A stretch of 64,000 nucleotides of DNA from Pseudomonas sp. R4-35-07 (GCF_003852235.1 NZ_CP027732.1:4588001-4652000); one strand, 5' to 3'; positions 39,399-47,917 are shown, counted from the stretch's first letter. Made by a program: numbers and translations. Notes: generated by a model from the letters alone, not told the origin.

Positions 39399-41165
39399 AT
39401 GATCGCAATCCCTCGCCCCCTGCGCCTGACCTTCTATTCCCTGCTGATCGTCGCCGGTGCGCTGCTGGCGGCAGCTGTGGCCACGCGCCATGCCGAACGC
39501 CAGGCCTTGGTGGACGACGCCGCCCGTGCCAATCAACAGCTGGCGCTGTATGCCAACTCGCTGCACACCCTGATCGAACGCTACCGTGCCCTGCCCGCCG
39601 TGCTGGCGCTGGACTCGGAGATGATCAACGCTTTGAAAGGCCCGCTGGACGCCACCACCCAGGACCTGCTCAACCGCAAGCTGGAACGCATCAACGGCGC
39701 CGCCCAGTCTTCCACCCTCGAATTGATGGACCGCACCGGCCTGGCCGTGGCCGCCAGCAACTGGAACCTGCCCAGCAGCTATGTGGGGCACAACTACGCG
39801 TTTCGGCCGTATTTCAGCCAGACCCTGAGCCAGGGCACCGGGCGCTTTTACGCGGTGGGGGTGACCACCGGCATACCGGGTTACTTTCTTTCCAGCGCAG
39901 TGGTCGACGAACACGAGCAGTTTCTCGGCGCCATGGTGGTCAAGCTCGAATTCCCCGAGCTTGAGCGTGAATGGGCCCAGGGCAACGACCTGCTGCTGGT
40001 CAGCGACGCGCGCGGGATCGTGTTCATCGCCAACCAGCCGGGCTGGCGTTACCGCAACCTGCGGGCGCTGTCGGCCAGCGACCTGGCTGAACTGAAGGCC
40101 ACCCGTCAATACGACAAGAAACACCTGCAGCCGCTGGAGACCAACACCTTGCAGCGCTTCGGCGACAACAGCCACCTGATGCGCGTCAACGGCCCCGACG
40201 GCAACGCCAACTACATCTGGGAATCGCTGCCGCTCAAAGCCGAAGGCTGGACCCTGCACCTGCTGCGCAAACCCCAGTTCCCGTTTGAAGACCAACGCAA
40301 CGCCGGCCTGGCCGCCGCCGGGTCCTGGCTGGCATTGGTGTTCCTCGTGCTGTTTTTGAGCCAACGCTGGCGCCTGGCGCGTCTGCGTCAACGCAGCCGT
40401 GAAGAGCTCGAGCAATTGGTCGAGGAACGCACCCGGGCCCTGCGCACCGCCCAGGATGGCCTGGTGCAGTCGGCGAAGCTGGCGGCACTGGGGCAGATGT
40501 CCGCTGCCCTCGCCCATGAAATCAACCAACCGCTGACCGCCCAGCGCATGCAATTGGCGACCCTGCGGCTGTTGCTCGACCACGGCCGCGTGGACGATGC
40601 CTACAAGGCACTCACACCGCTGGATGACATGCTCACCCGCATGGCCGCGCTGACGGGCCATCTCAAGACCTTCGCGCGTAAAAGCCCCAGCGGCCTGCGC
40701 GAACGCCTGGACCTGGCCACCGTGGTCGATCAATCCCTGCACCTGCTCGACGCACGCTTGCGCGATGAAGCCATCGGCGTGGTGCTGGACCTGACCCGCC
40801 CGGCCTGGGTACGCGGCGACGCGATCCGCCTTGAACAAGTGCTGATCAACCTGCTGCGCAACGCTCTGGATGCCATGGCCGACAAGCCGCGCAAACGCCT
40901 GGAAATCCGCCTGCACGCCGACCAGCAGCTCTGGCAGTTGAGCGTCAGCGACAGCGGCGGCGGGATTGCCGAAGAACACTTGAACAATGTCTTCGACCCC
41001 TTCTTCACCACCAAGCCGGTGGGTGACGGGCTCGGCTTGGGGCTGGCCGTGTCCTACGCTATCGTGCATGAACTGGGCGGACGCCTGATCGCCGGCAACC
41101 GGGGCGACGGCGCGATATTTACCCTGACCTTGCCTGTCGCGCTGGAGACGCCCGACCTATGTTGA
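39399..41165 (+). CDS. dctB: C4-dicarboxylate sensor histidine kinase DctB
   Basis: The start ATG 39399 gives 588 residues beginning MIAIPRPLRLTFYSLL; the open frame extends 42 codons upstream into the insertion element and REP, which is not native coding. Order: TM1 (about 10-27), periplasmic double-PAS/CACHE sensor (30 to about 290), TM2 (about 305-325), coiled coil, HisKA with His373 in ALAHEINQPLT, and an HATPase ending in GDGLGLGLAVSYAIVHELGG. The motif ALYANSLHTLIERYRALPAVLA is typical of DctB. The overlap of 7 bases with dctD shows one operon. The insertion element ends 79 bases before this start. Confidence 0.9.
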   Translation: MIAIPRPLRLTFYSLLIVAGALLAAAVATRHAERQALVDDAARANQQLALYANSLHTLIERYRALPAVLALDSEMINALKGPLDATTQDLLNRKLERINGAAQSSTLELMDRTGLAVAASNWNLPSSYVGHNYAFRPYFSQTLSQGTGRFYAVGVTTGIPGYFLSSAVVDEHEQFLGAMVVKLEFPELEREWAQGNDLLLVSDARGIVFIANQPGWRYRNLRALSASDLAELKATRQYDKKHLQPLETNTLQRFGDNSHLMRVNGPDGNANYIWESLPLKAEGWTLHLLRKPQFPFEDQRNAGLAAAGSWLALVFLVLFLSQRWRLARLRQRSREELEQLVEERTRALRTAQDGLVQSAKLAALGQMSAALAHEINQPLTAQRMQLATLRLLLDHGRVDDAYKALTPLDDMLTRMAALTGHLKTFARKSPSGLRERLDLATVVDQSLHLLDARLRDEAIGVVLDLTRPAWVRGDAIRLEQVLINLLRNALDAMADKPRKRLEIRLHADQQLWQLSVSDSGGGIAEEHLNNVFDPFFTTKPVGDGLGLGLAVSYAIVHELGGRLIAGNRGDGAIFTLTLPVALETPDLC

Positions 41166-42484
41166 ACGCGGTGATTGTGGTGGATGACGAAGCCAGCATT
41201 CGTACGGCCGTCGAACAATGGTTGAGCCTGTCCGGGTTTGCGGTGCAGTTGTTCAGCCGTGCCGAGGAATGCCTGGCGCAGTTGCCCAGGGACTTCCCCG
41301 GCGTGATCCTGAGCGACGTGCGCATGCCCGGCCTCAGCGGCCTGGAGCTGCTGGCCGAAGTGCAGCGGCGCGATGCCGACTTGCCGGTCATCCTGCTCAC
41401 CGGCCATGGCGACGTGCCGATGGCCGTCGAAGCCATGCGCGACGGCGCCTACGACTTCCTGGAAAAACCCTTCAGCCCGGATGCGTTGCTCAATAGCCTG
41501 CGCCGCGCGTTGGATAAACGCGGGCTGATCCTGGAAAACCGCCGCCTGCATCGCCAAGCCGATCATCGCGCCCAGCTGGAATCCAGTCTGCTCGGGGTAT
41601 CCAAGAGCCTGCAAACCCTGCGACGCCAGGTGCTGGACCTGGCGACGCTGCCGGTCAACGTGTTGATCCGCGGCGAGACCGGCAGCGGCAAAGAGCTGGT
41701 TGCGCGCTGCCTGCATGATTTCGGCCCGCGGGCGAAAAAGCCGTTTGTCGCGCTCAACTGCGCCGCGATCCCCGAGCAGCTGTTCGAAGCCGAGCTGTTC
41801 GGCCATGAAAGCGGCGCGTTCACCGGCGCCCAGGGCAAGCGGATCGGCAAGTTGGAATACGCCCATGGCGGCACGCTGTTCCTCGATGAAATCGAAAGCA
41901 TGCCCTTGGCCCAGCAGGTAAAACTGCTGCGCGTGTTGCAAGAGCAGAAGCTGGAGCGCCTGGGTTCCAATCAGAGCATTCATGTGGATTTACGCATCAT
42001 CGCGGCCACCAAGCCGGACTTGTTGGAAGAGGCCCGCGCCGGGCGCTTTCGCGAAGACCTAGCGTATCGTCTCAACGTCGCGCAACTGCGCCTGCCGCCG
42101 TTGCGCGAGCGGCGCGAAGACATCCCGCTGCTGTATGAGCATTTTGCCCAGGACGCTGCCCAGCGCCTGGGACGCAGCGCCGAGCCGCTAAGCGGTCCGG
42201 CGCTGGGACGCCTGCTCAGTCATGACTGGCCAGGCAACGTGCGCGAGCTCGCTAACGCTGCCGAACGCCAAGTGCTGGGGCTTGGCGAGCCGGAACCGGA
42301 GGGCATCGAGGCCGGGCAATCCTTGGCGGCGCAGCAGGAAGCCTTCGAGGCGCATTGCCTGAAAGCTGCCCTGACCCGGCATAAAGGCGATATCAAGGCG
42401 GTGCTGGCCGAACTGCAACTGCCGCGCCGGACCCTCAATGAAAAGATGCAGCGGCATGGGTTGGCAAGGGAGATATTTCTCTAG
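41159..42484 (+). CDS. dctD: Sigma-54-dependent response regulator DctD
   Basis: The 441-residue product is NtrC-like. It has a receiver domain with phospho-acceptor Asp53 (ILSDVRMPG). The AAA+ domain has Walker A GETGSGKELVA, the sigma-54 contact loop GAFTGA (in ESGAFTGAQGKRIGKLE) and Walker B TLFLDEIES. A Fis-type helix-turn-helix lies at the end (KGDIKAVLAELQLPRRTLNEKMQRHG). Phosphorylated by DctB it should open sigma-54 promoters for dicarboxylate uptake. The next gene downstream has such a promoter and paired palindromes. Confidence 0.93.
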   Translation: MLNAVIVVDDEASIRTAVEQWLSLSGFAVQLFSRAEECLAQLPRDFPGVILSDVRMPGLSGLELLAEVQRRDADLPVILLTGHGDVPMAVEAMRDGAYDFLEKPFSPDALLNSLRRALDKRGLILENRRLHRQADHRAQLESSLLGVSKSLQTLRRQVLDLATLPVNVLIRGETGSGKELVARCLHDFGPRAKKPFVALNCAAIPEQLFEAELFGHESGAFTGAQGKRIGKLEYAHGGTLFLDEIESMPLAQQVKLLRVLQEQKLERLGSNQSIHVDLRIIAATKPDLLEEARAGRFREDLAYRLNVAQLRLPPLRERREDIPLLYEHFAQDAAQRLGRSAEPLSGPALGRLLSHDWPGNVRELANAAERQVLGLGEPEPEGIEAGQSLAAQQEAFEAHCLKAALTRHKGDIKAVLAELQLPRRTLNEKMQRHGLAREIFL

Positions 42485-42498
42485 CGGTCTTCAGATCG

Positions 42499-42585
42499 CC
42501 ATCGGGGGCAAGCCCCCTCCCACAGTGGTCCGCGTTTATTCAGGAACAATGAGGTCAAAATGTGGGAGGGGGCTTGCCCCCGATG
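42499..42585. repeat. REP pair, outward orientation
   Basis: CCATCGGGGGCAAGCCCCCT (42499) and its mirror TGTGGGAGGGGGCTTGCCCC (42561) flank 36 bases. The CCCACA/TGTGGG ends face each other, the reverse of most pairs in the window. Confidence 0.85.
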
Positions 42586-42600
42586 ACGCCAGCAGCCATA

Positions 42601-42646
42601 AGCGGATTTCCGCTCATCAGTCCAAAACCATCAGCGACATTCCGCT
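42601..42646 (+). promoter_or_regulatory. Two matched palindromes, candidate DctD upstream activator sites
   Basis: AGCGGATTTCCGCT (42601-42614) is a perfect 6-2-6 inverted repeat. AGCGACATTCCGCT (42633-42646) matches it at 11 of 14 positions. Their starts are 32 bases apart, about three helical turns, placing both on one DNA face. They lie roughly 45-90 bases upstream of a -24/-12 promoter and next to the dctD gene. Tandem sites of this kind are typical for DctD; the assignment is inference. Confidence 0.65.
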
Positions 42647-42689
42647 CAAAAAAATTCTGCAACCCTTCTAAACCGGGCCTTCAACCACC

Positions 42690-42705
42690 TGGCACAGCTC
42701 CTGCT
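42690..42705 (+). promoter_or_regulatory. Sigma-54 (-24/-12) promoter of the KgtP-like transporter gene
   Basis: TGGCACAGCTCCTGCT has GG (42691-42692) and GC (42703-42704) separated by exactly 10 bases, the invariant spacing of sigma-54 promoters, in the context TGGCAC-N5-CTGC against consensus TGGCAC-N5-TTGC. Transcription would start near 42715, about 50 bases before the ATG at 42768. Confidence 0.75.
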
Positions 42706-42767
42706 ACAGCCCGAACCAGGCTGCGCACGCGCCGCTCCATAAAAACAACTAGATGAAGGATCCTTCA

Positions 42768-44087
42768 ATGGATAACACCAACACCCTGCCTCTGGGGTCG
42801 GCGGCCGCGCCGGCAAAAGAACGCACAACCTCCAGCCGGATCAGATCGATCTTCAGCGGCTCCGTCGGCAACATGGTCGAGTGGTACGACTGGTACGTCT
42901 ACGCCGCTTTCTCGTTGTACTTCGCCAAAGCCTTCTTCCCCAAAGGCGACACCACCGCCCAATTGCTCAATACCGCCGCGATCTTCGCCGTGGGCTTTTT
43001 GATGCGCCCGATCGGCGGCTGGTTGATGGGCCTGTACGCCGACAAGGTCGGGCGCAAGAAAGCCCTGATGGCCTCGGTCTACCTGATGTGCTTCGGCTCG
43101 CTGTTAATTGCCCTGAGCCCAGGCTATGAAATCATCGGTATCGGTGCGCCCATCCTGCTGGTGTTTGCCCGCCTGCTGCAGGGGCTGTCGGTCGGTGGCG
43201 AATACGGCACCTCCGCCACTTACCTCAGCGAAATGGCGACCAAGGAGCGTCGTGGTTTCTATTCCAGCTTCCAGTACGTCACCCTGATCTCGGGCCAGCT
43301 CATCGCCCTGGCGGTGCTGATCGTGCTGCAGCAAGTGCTGACCACCGAGCAACTGTATGCCTGGGGCTGGCGCATTCCGTTCGCCATCGGCGCGCTGTGC
43401 GCAGTGGTTGCGCTGTACCTGCGGCGCGGCATGGAAGAAACCGAGTCGTTCACCAAGAAGGAAAAAGCCAAGGAAAGCGCGATGCGCACCTTGATGCGCC
43501 ACCCCAAGGAACTGCTCACCGTGGTCGGCCTGACCATGGGCGGCACCCTGGCGTTCTACACCTACACCACCTACATGCAGAAATACCTGGTGAACACCGT
43601 CGGCATGAGCATCTCCGACTCCACCACCATCTCGGCGGCGACGCTGTTCCTGTTCATGTGCCTGCAGCCCTTGGTCGGCGGCCTGTCGGACAAGATTGGC
43701 CGTCGGCCGATCCTGATCGCCTTCGGCATCCTCGGTACCCTGTTCACGGTGCCGATCCTCACCACCCTGCACACCATCCAGAGCTGGTGGGGCGCGTTCT
43801 TCCTGATCATGGCGGCGCTGATCATCGTCAGCGGCTATACCTCGATCAACGCAGTGGTGAAAGCCGAGCTGTTCCCAACTGAAATCCGCGCCCTGGGCGT
43901 AGGCCTGCCCTATGCCCTGACCGTGTCGATCTTCGGCGGCACCGCTGAATACATCGCGCTGTGGTTCAAGAGCATCGGCATGGAAACCGGCTATTACTGG
44001 TACGTGACCGCGTGTATCGCGGTGTCGTTGGTGGTCTACGTGACCATGAAAGACACACGCAAACACTCGCGCATCACCACCGACTAA
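42768..44087 (+). CDS. MFS dicarboxylate / alpha-ketoglutarate proton symporter, KgtP-like
   Basis: The start ATG 42768 follows GAAGGA by 7 bases and gives 439 residues with 12 predicted membrane helices. Motifs typical of the metabolite:H+ symporter subfamily are GNMVEWYDWYVYAAFS in helix 1, MRPIGGWLMGLYADKVGRKKAL between helices 2 and 3, and LFARLLQGLSVGGEYG-like FARLLQGLSVGGEYG in helix 4. It imports alpha-ketoglutarate or related dicarboxylates. Position behind dctBD and the sigma-54-type promoter make it a DctD target. Confidence 0.88.
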   Translation: MDNTNTLPLGSAAAPAKERTTSSRIRSIFSGSVGNMVEWYDWYVYAAFSLYFAKAFFPKGDTTAQLLNTAAIFAVGFLMRPIGGWLMGLYADKVGRKKALMASVYLMCFGSLLIALSPGYEIIGIGAPILLVFARLLQGLSVGGEYGTSATYLSEMATKERRGFYSSFQYVTLISGQLIALAVLIVLQQVLTTEQLYAWGWRIPFAIGALCAVVALYLRRGMEETESFTKKEKAKESAMRTLMRHPKELLTVVGLTMGGTLAFYTYTTYMQKYLVNTVGMSISDSTTISAATLFLFMCLQPLVGGLSDKIGRRPILIAFGILGTLFTVPILTTLHTIQSWWGAFFLIMAALIIVSGYTSINAVVKAELFPTEIRALGVGLPYALTVSIFGGTAEYIALWFKSIGMETGYYWYVTACIAVSLVVYVTMKDTRKHSRITTD

Positions 44088-44091
44088 AAAA

Positions 44092-44180
44092 TGTGGGAGG
44101 GGGCTTGCTCCCGATAGCGGTGTGTCAGTCAGCTAGTGTGTAGCTGATACACCGTCATCGGGGGCAAGCCCCCTCCCACA
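44092..44180. repeat. REP pair
   Basis: TGTGGGAGGGGGCTTGCTCC (44092) and its inverted partner ending CCCTCCCACA (44180) enclose a central region itself partly palindromic (GTGTCAGTCAGCT / AGCTGATACAC). It lies between two convergent genes. Confidence 0.88.
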
Positions 44181-44202
44181 TTAGTTTGTGTTGTTTGTTC
44201 AA

Positions 44203-44958
44203 TCAGGAAAGCTCTGCGACCTCGCGTTGCCCATAGCGCCGCTGCGCATACGACGCGCCGGCAATCATCACCACCAGCACCGCTGCCAACACCGCCGACG
44301 AACCAATGGTGCCAAAATCCAACCCGCCCTTTTCATGGGGTTTGGTCAGGAAGTCGCCCAGCGTCGCGCCAAACGGCCGGGTCAGCACGAACGCCACCCA
44401 GAACAACAGCACCGACGAGATCCGGGTGAAGTACTTCAGCGCCACCACCACAGCGATGGTCGAGCCGATCAACAGCGCACCGCCGGCAAAGCCGAGCCCC
44501 GAATCGTCCGCCAGGAAATCGCCCAATGCCGTGCCCAAGGTGTTGGAGAACAGGATCGCCATCCAGTAAAACAACTCGCCCCGGAAGGTCTGCACCTTGT
44601 TCACGTTCAGTGAATCACCGCTGAGGTGCCACATCGCGAAGATGATCATCAAGATCACGATCAGGATCATCGACCCTGTGGCGTATCCCAGGCCGAGGGT
44701 GCGGTCCATGAAGTCCGACATCGTGGTGCCGGCTGTGCTGGTGGACAGGATCACGATCCAGTAGAGCACCGGGTTGTAGGTTTTCGACCAGAGTTGCGTC
44801 ACCAGGGTGACCAGGAACACGCTGATCAGGATCATCGAGCTGATGGCGTACCCGACATTCAGCGTCATCGACAGCAAATCCCCGGCGGTTTCGCCCAGGG
44901 TGGTTGCGCAGATTTTCATGACCCAGAACGCCAGGGTGATCTGAGGAAGTTTATTCAT
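44203..44958 (-). CDS. Integral membrane protein of four W-x14-D repeats (COG4705-like)
   Basis: The 251-residue product has about seven or eight membrane helices arranged as four repeats. Each repeat has a Trp exactly 15 residues before an Asp at the end of a helix: Trp12-Asp27, Trp67-Asp82, Trp132-Asp147, Trp187-Asp202. The Asp stands in a T/S-x-x-G-D-F-L context (TLGETAGDLL, TALGDFL, ATLGDFL). Spacing 55/65/55 suggests duplication of a duplicated unit. I recall similar proteins as COG4705, of unknown function. Membrane Asp residues hint at ion binding or transport. It is monocistronic and divergent from the flavin-reductase gene. Confidence 0.75.
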   Translation of the reverse strand: MNKLPQITLAFWVMKICATTLGETAGDLLSMTLNVGYAISSMILISVFLVTLVTQLWSKTYNPVLYWIVILSTSTAGTTMSDFMDRTLGLGYATGSMILIVILMIIFAMWHLSGDSLNVNKVQTFRGELFYWMAILFSNTLGTALGDFLADDSGLGFAGGALLIGSTIAVVVALKYFTRISSVLLFWVAFVLTRPFGATLGDFLTKPHEKGGLDFGTIGSSAVLAAVLVVMIAGASYAQRRYGQREVAELS

Positions 44959-45149
44959 AGGTGGGAAGGCTCCGAAGCTCAGTCATTCAATGGCCGACTT
45001 ATAGGGGTGTCGACCTGGCGCGCAGACTGAACGGGGAGCTGTGAAAAATAGGTGGGCGAGGAATGAAAATTCCATATTGTCGATGGAAATTGGCCGTCAT
45101 GGATTGCACTATGGCTGCCTCCCAGATCCCGCAGCAGGAACCCCGGCCC

Positions 45150-45785
45150 ATGTCCGACGATATCCATTTCTACGAACCCGCCAACGGCCACGGCCTGCCC
45201 CATGACCCGTTCAATGCCATCGTCGGCCCACGCCCGATCGGCTGGATCTCATCCCACGACCGCGAGGGCCGCCTTAACCTGGCGCCCTACAGTTTCTTCA
45301 ATGCGTTCAACTACATTCCGCCGATCATTGGATTTTCCAGCGTGGGGCGCAAAGACAGCCTGAACAATATCGAGCAGACCGGCGAGTTTGTGTGGAACCT
45401 AGCGACCCGCCCACTGGCCGAGCAGATGAACCAGAGTTGCGCAGCCGTTTCGCCAGAGGTGAATGAATTCGAGTTGTCCGGCCTGACGCCGGTGGCGTCG
45501 AAAGTCGTCGGCGTACCGCGAGTGGGCGAGAGCCCGGTGTCGTTCGAATGCAAGGTGACGCAGATTATCCAGCTGCAACGCGCCGACCAGCAGCTGGTAC
45601 CCAGCTGGCTGGTGCTGGGCGAAGTGGTCGCGGTGCACATCGCCAAATGGCTGCTCAAGGACGGGATCTACGACACCGCCGCCGCCGAGCCGATTTTACG
45701 CGGTGGCGGCCCGGCGGATTATTTCCAGCTGGGGCCGGAGGCGCTGTTCAAGATGTACCGCCCAGGCGCCAAAAAGCCTGACTGA
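45150..45785 (+). CDS. Flavin reductase-like FMN-binding protein
   Basis: The start ATG 45150 has AGGAA upstream; an in-frame ATG 29 codons earlier gives a charged, non-homologous extension. The 211-residue product has the split-barrel flavin reductase domain: NAIVGPRPIGWISS near the N-terminus, then NLAPYSFFNAFNYIPPIIGFS and EFVWNLATRPLAEQMNQS. Members reduce or bind FMN and often supply reduced flavin to monooxygenases. No oxygenase gene is adjacent, so the partner is unknown. A REP pair follows. Confidence 0.85.
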   Translation: MSDDIHFYEPANGHGLPHDPFNAIVGPRPIGWISSHDREGRLNLAPYSFFNAFNYIPPIIGFSSVGRKDSLNNIEQTGEFVWNLATRPLAEQMNQSCAAVSPEVNEFELSGLTPVASKVVGVPRVGESPVSFECKVTQIIQLQRADQQLVPSWLVLGEVVAVHIAKWLLKDGIYDTAAAEPILRGGGPADYFQLGPEALFKMYRPGAKKPD

Positions 45786-45798
45786 AACACAGTCAACC

Positions 45799-45887
45799 TG
45801 TGGGAGGGGGCTTGCTCCCGATTGCGGTGTGTCAGTCAACTAATGTGTAGCTGATACACCGCTATCGGGAGCAAGCCCCCTCCCACA
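45799..45887. repeat. REP pair
   Basis: TGTGGGAGGGGGCTTGCTCC at 45799 and its inverted copy ending at 45887 surround a core whose inner part (TGTGTCAGTCAACTA / GTGTAGCTGATACACC) resembles those of the pairs at 44092 and 47812. Confidence 0.88.
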
Positions 45888-45906
45888 TTTGGATCGTCGG
45901 TGGCCT

Positions 45907-46152
45907 TTAGTTGGAGGCAGTTGCCCAGGCAAGTTGACCCTCTGCATCCACGTCGACCAGGCATTCAAGCCGCGCCGCCGCCGCTTCATCGGCGTCGGAA
46001 GCCGTCTTGAACGTCTGCCCATCGAGAATCTTGTGAAAGCGCGGTGCACCCATGCCATCCAGTGCCTTGACGGCGATGGCGGCACTGTAGCCGCCCTCTC
46101 CCGGTACTACGGCGGAAACGGCTTCGTGGTGGGCAAATTGTTTACGTGCCAT
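45907..46152 (-). CDS. Hypothetical 81-residue protein
   Basis: The start ATG 46152 gives a compact, mixed alpha/beta-like sequence (MARKQFAHHEAVSAVVPGEG then YSAAIAVKALDGMGAPRFHK). The upstream extension of the frame is proline/tryptophan-rich and unlikely. I recognise no family. The region around GGYSAAIAVKALDG looks structured and the composition is balanced, so I consider it a real gene. It lies downstream of a monooxygenase-like gene on the same strand with a 43-base gap. Confidence 0.6.
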   Translation of the reverse strand: MARKQFAHHEAVSAVVPGEGGYSAAIAVKALDGMGAPRFHKILDGQTFKTASDADEAAAARLECLVDVDAEGQLAWATASN

Positions 46153-46195
46153 GTTTGAACGTCCTGGCCAATGAAAAGTCGGCCATTCTAACGCT

Positions 46196-46537
46196 CTAGC
46201 CGGCCAGTTGCAGGTACTCGCCGTAGGCTTTGACGGCGGATGCATCGGTGAAGGTCTGGAAGTCCATGCTGCGCACGACCATGTCGTTCAGCAACTCGGT
46301 GAAGATCATCAGGGCCGGAGAATTGAAGTAGGCGCTCATCGCCTGCTCGCTGCTCCAGAAGCCCGAAATCAGCCATACATCGGGATCGGTCTGGGAATGC
46401 TGCACGGTAAATTGCAGGCAACCCTGAGCCTGTCGGCCCGGTTCGATCAAGCTGCTCAAGCGTGCACCGAGTTCGGTGCTGCACCCGGTACGGGCACGGA
46501 CAAAGGCCATATGGCTCGCGGGAATGGGGGTGGACAT
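46196..46537 (-). CDS. Antibiotic-biosynthesis-monooxygenase (ABM) fold protein
   Basis: The start ATG 46537 (GGGAGAG site upstream) gives 113 residues. It has the ferredoxin-like ABM pattern: a first strand (MAFVRARTG), helix, strand with GCLQFTVQHSQTDPDVWLISGFWSSEQAMSAYF, then helix. Most ABM proteins are dimers that oxidise small aromatic compounds or degrade heme without other cofactors; many have no known substrate. It diverges from an AraC-type regulator gene with 328 bases between, a common regulator/target arrangement. Confidence 0.7.
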   Translation of the reverse strand: MSTPIPASHMAFVRARTGCSTELGARLSSLIEPGRQAQGCLQFTVQHSQTDPDVWLISGFWSSEQAMSAYFNSPALMIFTELLNDMVVRSMDFQTFTDASAVKAYGEYLQLAG

Positions 46538-46865
46538 GTTCGACTCTCCCGTTGAGAAGTGATGCTCGGCAAGCACTGTGAGGGCGTGTTGCCACAGGAT
46601 CAAAGATAGCGGCGCCGGTGTGGGCACGGTTAGTCAATTCCTGCCGGCTTATTGCACAATCCTGCGAGAAGCGTAGGCATGACGTTCCAGCGCTGGATTT
46701 ATTCCAGGCCCGAACGGCATGTTTCAGGGAGATGACAGCCGCCTTGCTTGCCTGATTCACGATAAGCCGCAGGATCAGGCAAGGATTGTGCAGAATCGAC
46801 GTAACACTTTTTGAATACCCACCACTAAGCTGAGCACCATTCAACCAGTGTGTAGAGGACGCCCC
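46538..46865. promoter_or_regulatory. Divergent intergenic region between ABM and AraC-type genes
   Basis: These 328 bases should carry both promoters. An inverted match TTGCACAATCCTG (46652-46664) / CAGGCAAGGATTGTGCA (46776-46792) is visible: 11 bases, TGCACAATCCT and its complement AGGATTGTGCA, recur about 120 bases apart in opposite directions. The AraC protein may bind both. Nothing else is recognised. Confidence 0.5.
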
Positions 46866-47795
46866 ATGTCGTCGCCCGACCTCAAGCCCATGCCCCTCGA
46901 TGCCGAGATGGAAAAGCAGCGTGCCGAACTGGCCAGCATTGTGCACCGCCATACCTGGGAAGATGGCTCCTACGGCACGGCGATCACTTCGCTGTACCTG
47001 AACCGCCACAACACGCCGCGTGACTTCATGCCGGTGCTGGTGGAGCCGGCACTGTGCATCCTCGCCAGTGGCAGCAAGGAAGTGCGCCTGGCCGACGAAA
47101 TCTTTGCCTACGACCCGCTCAATTATTTGGTGTTCTCGGTCGCCATGCCGGTGGCCGGGCGAATTATCGACGCCACCCCCGAAGACCCCAACCTGTCGGT
47201 GCGCATCAATATCGACCCGGCCCAGCTCACCGCACTGATCGCCGAAGCCGGCCCGATGGGTGTGCCGTCGCGTCCAACTTCCCGAGGCATGTACGTCGAC
47301 CGCATCGACCATCAGTTGCTTGATGCAGTGCTACGCCTGACCCGCCTGCTGGATACGCCCAAAGATATCGCGATGCTTGCCCCGCTGATCAACCGCGAAA
47401 TTCTCTACCGCTTGTTGCGCGGGCCCCAAGGCTATCGCCTGTATGAAATTGCCGTGGCCAACAGCCAGAGCCACCGGGTGAGCCAGGCGATCAAGTGGTT
47501 GAACGGCAACTACGAACAGCCGCTGCGCATCGATGACCTGGCCAGGGAAGTGAACCTGAGCGTCTCGACCCTGCACCACCGCTTCAAGGCGATCACCGCC
47601 ATGAGCCCGCTGCAATACCAGAAACAACTGCGCTTGCAGGAAGCTCGGCGGCTGATGATTGCCGAAGGGTTGGAGGCCTCGGCTGCGGGGTATCGGGTGG
47701 GGTATGAAAGCCCGTCGCAGTTCAGCCGGGAGTACAGCCGGTTGTTTGGCGCGCCGCCGTTAAGAGACTTGGCCAGACTGCGTCAAAGCATCTGA
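46866..47795 (+). CDS. AraC-family transcriptional regulator
   Basis: The start ATG 46866 lies 8 bases after AGAGGA and gives 309 residues. The N-terminal part is the AraC_N (PF06719-like) cupin domain: FMPVLVEPALCILASGSKEVRLAD then YDPLNYLVFSVAMPVAG. The C-terminal 100 residues have the two helix-turn-helix motifs (RIDDLAREVNLSVSTLHHRFK and EASAAGYRVGYESPSQFSREYSRLFG). This subfamily includes YqhC, an activator of aldehyde-reductase genes; the effector here is unknown. The divergent ABM-like gene is the natural target candidate. Confidence 0.9.
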   Translation: MSSPDLKPMPLDAEMEKQRAELASIVHRHTWEDGSYGTAITSLYLNRHNTPRDFMPVLVEPALCILASGSKEVRLADEIFAYDPLNYLVFSVAMPVAGRIIDATPEDPNLSVRINIDPAQLTALIAEAGPMGVPSRPTSRGMYVDRIDHQLLDAVLRLTRLLDTPKDIAMLAPLINREILYRLLRGPQGYRLYEIAVANSQSHRVSQAIKWLNGNYEQPLRIDDLAREVNLSVSTLHHRFKAITAMSPLQYQKQLRLQEARRLMIAEGLEASAAGYRVGYESPSQFSREYSRLFGAPPLRDLARLRQSI

Positions 47796-47811
47796 CCTGA
47801 CACAGACAAAA

Positions 47812-47900
47812 TGTGGGAGGGGGCTTGCTCCCGATAGCGGTGGGTCAGTCAGCTGATGTGTAGCTGATAGACCGCCATCGGGAGCAAGCCCCCTCCCACA
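47812..47900. repeat. REP pair
   Basis: TGTGGGAGGGGGCTTGCTCC at 47812 pairs with the inverted copy ending CCCTCCCACA at 47900, between the convergent AraC and gtrS genes. The inner part is GTCAGTCAGCTGATGTGTAG-like, almost identical to the pair at 44092. Confidence 0.88.
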
Positions 47901-47917
47901 TTTGGTCCTGCGTGTAT

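Noticed and set aside
39279..41069. 596-codon frame antisense to dctB
   Set aside because: Runs through REP and insertion-element ends and has no domain; dctB has all kinase boxes.
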